From NCBI GenBank assembly GCA_030151565.1, contig JASLDM010000009.1, positions 1-14,453 on the forward strand: 14,453 nt of DNA, in the 5' to 3' direction. A program made the position numbers and the translations under genes. The stretch comes from Flavobacterium sp. GTDB lineage: Bacteria > Bacteroidota > Bacteroidia > Flavobacteriales > Flavobacteriaceae. Of the stretch, positions 13,746 to 14,453 are shown in pieces. Positions within the stretch are counted from its first letter, which is position 1, and each line of letters begins with the position of its first letter. The notes under the pieces are model-generated. The model was given only the letters and a program-made list of their open reading frames with translations. It was not told where the DNA came from and did not search any database.

Positions 13746-14453
13746 TTATTTTTTTACAAACTTTTGAGTTGTCTTCATCGATCCATTGTTGATTTCGATA
13801 AAATAAACACCACTAGCTAAAGTTTGAACAGGTACGTTCAATAATTCTGAATTAGTTTCAGCTCCTCTAGCAATCACTTTACCAGCAAGATCATAAACCG
13901 CATAGCTTGTAGATTTAGCCATTAATTCAGAAGGTATTTGAATATGCAATACATCTTGAACAGGATTTGGCCAGATTCTAATTTCATTAGCAGCAATCAC
14001 ATTATCGTCGATAGATAAATTTGCATCTACATCACCACTTACGATTAAAGTGTAATCTTGTTTTCCTGAATTTATTGTTCCTTTATGAGAAACCTTAATT
14101 TGATAGCTACCAGCAGGCGCGTTTTCAATTTCTATTTTCTCAATATTATCAACATTATTATCTCCTTTTAAAGCTCTTAAATCATTAAAATCTTTATTTA
14201 GTTTCCAAGGAAAATATTCCTCACCATCTTTATAAATACGCAAATCTAAGTCATTCACCAAAGCTGATTGTGACGACCAAGATCTACCTTCAGGATCTGT
14301 CCACGCTAGTGTAGCTACAACTTTGTTACCTGAGTTCACAACCACAAAGTCTTTCACGTATTCAGAACCTTGAGCTAAAGTATTCTCTTCCAATACAATT
14401 TTACCTGCTTTAGCAGCCATCATCACTTCTACCCCAGCAGTTGCATTGATTAA
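13746..14453 (-). CDS. C-terminal part of a secreted S8 (subtilisin-like) protease with T9SS sorting domain (partial)
   Basis: The frame is open through the right edge, giving 235 residues of the 3' end; a GTG at 14426 is internal, not a start. The first residues LINATAGVEV look like the end of a subtilase catalytic domain. Residues about 20-141 form a beta-sandwich domain found after S8 domains in flavobacterial proteases (ATLAWTDPEG, ALVNDLDLRIY, DNNVDNIEKIEI, GSYQIKVSHKG). Residues 147-235 are a type A T9SS sorting domain: IWPNPV (150-155), the GVYFIEI strand (215-221) and terminal KK. The protein should cross the outer membrane by the type IX system, lose this tail and be attached at the cell surface or released. 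The catalytic triad lies outside the window, so protease identity is inferred from the C-terminal domains. Confidence 0.85.
   Translation of the reverse strand, partial: LINATAGVEVMMAAKAGKIVLEENTLAQGSEYVKDFVVVNSGNKVVATLAWTDPEGRSWSSQSALVNDLDLRIYKDGEEYFPWKLNKDFNDLRALKGDNNVDNIEKIEIENAPAGSYQIKVSHKGTINSGKQDYTLIVSGDVDANLSIDDNVIAANEIRIWPNPVQDVLHIQIPSELMAKSTSYAVYDLAGKVIARGAETNSELLNVPVQTLASGVYFIEINNGSMKTTQKFVKK

Noticed and set aside
13746..14426. Complete small secreted protein starting at GTG 14426
   Set aside because: The frame continues open to the window edge, the upstream codons continue the domain (LINATAGVE), and there is no signal peptide at the GTG. It is a truncated larger protein.

Overview
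The window looks like a chromosomal segment from a member of the Flavobacteriaceae (Bacteroidota). Four things support this: AT-rich DNA; promoters of the TAnnTTTG type with no clear Shine-Dalgarno sequences; a C-terminal type IX secretion sorting domain; and a string of core genes and conserved hypotheticals typical of the family. Genus is not determined. All identifications come from reading the protein sequences, without database searches.

Left part (1-2319). One long gene (65-1954) encodes an unusual membrane-anchored protein with two different nuclease-like domains: a DUF559/Vsr-like PD-(D/E)XK domain and a RecB/Cas4-like PD-(D/E)XK domain. Its start overlaps by one base the stop of a reading frame that enters from the left edge, so it may be the second gene of an operon. 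A 365-base gap with inverted repeats separates it from recG. The gene is visibly more AT-rich than recG. This is the best candidate for accessory, possibly defence-related DNA.

Central part (2320-7846). Core genome-maintenance and RNA genes: recG, then rdgB (house-cleaning dITP/XTP pyrophosphatase) two bases later, then a DEAD-box RNA helicase with a DbpA-type RNA-binding domain and a long Arg/Gly-rich tail, then a secreted protein with a carboxypeptidase-regulatory-like domain. The last gene ends inside a strong terminator hairpin.

7887-10239. A three-gene operon on the plus strand encodes a dihydroorotase-like protein that has lost its metal-binding histidines, a small three-helix membrane protein, and an alpha/beta-hydrolase esterase. 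A 32-base perfect palindrome ends it and also serves the convergent genes.

10258-12137. Minus-strand genes: a metallo-beta-lactamase-fold phosphodiesterase, a conserved membrane-anchored hypothetical protein (likely same transcript), and a small lipoprotein with its own promoter.

12171-14453. A conserved flavobacterial gene of unknown function is transcribed divergently from the metallo-hydrolase. It converges, across a structured terminator region, on the 3' part of a secreted subtilisin-like protease (minus strand, cut by the right edge) with a type A T9SS sorting domain.

Several start codons were reassigned. Upstream TTG codons of the helicase and dihydroorotase-like frames lie inside promoter -7 elements, so the downstream ATGs are used. 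Two other genes appear to begin at genuine TTG codons. No tRNA, rRNA, CRISPR array or insertion sequence was seen.
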